Shown here piece by piece: positions 23,840 through 24,058 of a stretch of 24,058 nucleotides of DNA. Both the position numbers and the translations under genes were made by a program. Under the pieces are notes generated by a model. The model was not told the origin of the DNA. It saw only the letters and a list, made by a program, of their open reading frames with translations, and ran no database searches. Origin of the DNA: an uncultured Acetatifactor sp. (GTDB lineage: Bacteria; Bacillota; Clostridia; Lachnospirales; Lachnospiraceae); assembly GCA_910589035.1 (NCBI GenBank), contig CAJUSI010000062.1, positions 1-24,058 of the forward strand, written 5' to 3'. Position 1 is the first letter of the stretch, and the number at the start of each line of letters is the position of its first letter.

Positions 23840-23868
23840 CTCATGTACGGTAAAGTTAAAAAATGGTA

Positions 23869-23897
23869 TTGACAATGACATCAAAAGCGCATATACT
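23869..23897 (+). promoter_or_regulatory. Near-consensus sigma-A promoter of the GntR-type gene
   Basis: A perfect -35 TTGACA (23869-23874), a 17-base spacer and -10 TATACT (23892-23897) lie 57 bases upstream of the ATG at 23955. This is the strongest promoter by sequence in the window. Confidence 0.85.
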
Positions 23898-23916
23898 GTA
23901 CTTATCGAACCAGTAC
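23898..23916. promoter_or_regulatory. Operator candidate GTACT-N9-AGTAC
   Basis: A 5-bp inverted repeat, GTACT (23898-23902) and AGTAC (23912-23916), begins directly after the -10 box and would cover the transcription start. Its position suits repression, most simply by the GntR-type product itself, as is common in the YtrA subfamily. Confidence 0.5.
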
Positions 23917-23954
23917 GGATATTACAGACGATACGCATAGAGAGGAGTGAATAA

Positions 23955-24058
23955 ATGGAAATAATCATAAGCAACAGCAGTGATAAGCCTATTTATGAGC
24001 AAATATGTATGCAGGTCAAAAATCTGATTATGAACGGAACTTTATCTGCTGGTGAAGC
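23955..24058 (+). CDS. GntR-family transcriptional regulator, YtrA type (partial, N-terminus)
   Basis: The first 34 residues, MEIIISNSSDKPIYEQICMQ then VKNLIMNGTLSAGE, match the start of the GntR winged-helix domain. The KPIYEQI-x-x-Q-(V/I)-K-x-x-I opening is typical of the YtrA subgroup, which commonly controls an adjacent ABC exporter operon. The gene runs off the right edge. GAGGAG (23942-23947) lies seven bases before ATG. Its strong promoter and palindrome point to an autoregulated unit separate from the glycan locus. Confidence 0.85.
   Translation, partial: MEIIISNSSDKPIYEQICMQVKNLIMNGTLSAGE

Noticed and set aside
1..24058. CRISPR array, rRNA or tRNA genes, phage genes, toxin-antitoxin pairs or restriction systems
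   Set aside because: None was seen: no regularly spaced direct repeats with unique spacers and no characteristic RNA or protein motifs.

Overview
The window looks like an accessory carbohydrate-utilisation region from the chromosome of a gut Firmicute, most likely a Lachnospiraceae. This is inferred from roughly 50% GC, strong AGGAGG-type ribosome binding sites, LplB/YtcP-type sugar permeases without a local ATPase, AraC control, and the density of clostridial glycoside hydrolases (GH). Genus cannot be fixed from the sequence.

Layout. (1) 1-1490: the 3' end of a GNAT acetyltransferase, an internally deleted YitT-family relic, a maltose/galactoside-type O-acetyltransferase (704-1327) with a strong terminator, and then a tandem-hairpin leader. 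(2) 1518-13929: a plus-strand run of six glycan genes: a GH106-like hydrolase, a frameshifted pectate-lyase-superfamily beta-helix protein, a DUF5060/GH140-like TIM-barrel enzyme, a GH43 enzyme with discoidin-like and Fn3-like domains, a canonical GH3 and a GH2. (3) 13895-15115: an AraC-family regulator on the minus strand, overlapping the GH2 gene tail-to-tail and divergent from the transporter. (4) 15283-23236: two ABC permeases, a GH5 of the exo-1,3-glucanase type, a GH3 with reversed domain order, and finally the lipoprotein sugar-binding protein. (5) 23237-24058: a terminator, a C-terminal relic of an IS66-type transposase, a C-terminal relic of a ParB-like protein, and a GntR/YtrA-type regulator starting behind a near-consensus promoter.

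How it works together (inference). The lipoprotein captures an oligosaccharide and the two permeases import it, powered by an ATPase encoded elsewhere. None of the hydrolases has a visible signal peptide, so the glycan appears to be dismantled inside the cell. The enzyme mix (GH106-like, GH140-like, beta-helix pectinase-like, GH43, GH2, two GH3, GH5) suggests a branched plant heteroglycan, possibly pectic, but the substrate is not determined by sequence alone. The AraC protein is the obvious local regulator. A palindrome, AATTGTAA-N8-TTACAATT, lies in the divergent promoter region.

The most notable points are the reversed-domain GH3 beside a canonical GH3, the single-base frameshift at a T6 run in the beta-helix gene, a 30-bp in-frame minisatellite in the GH106-like gene, the YitT internal deletion, and the eroded mobile-element debris at the right edge.
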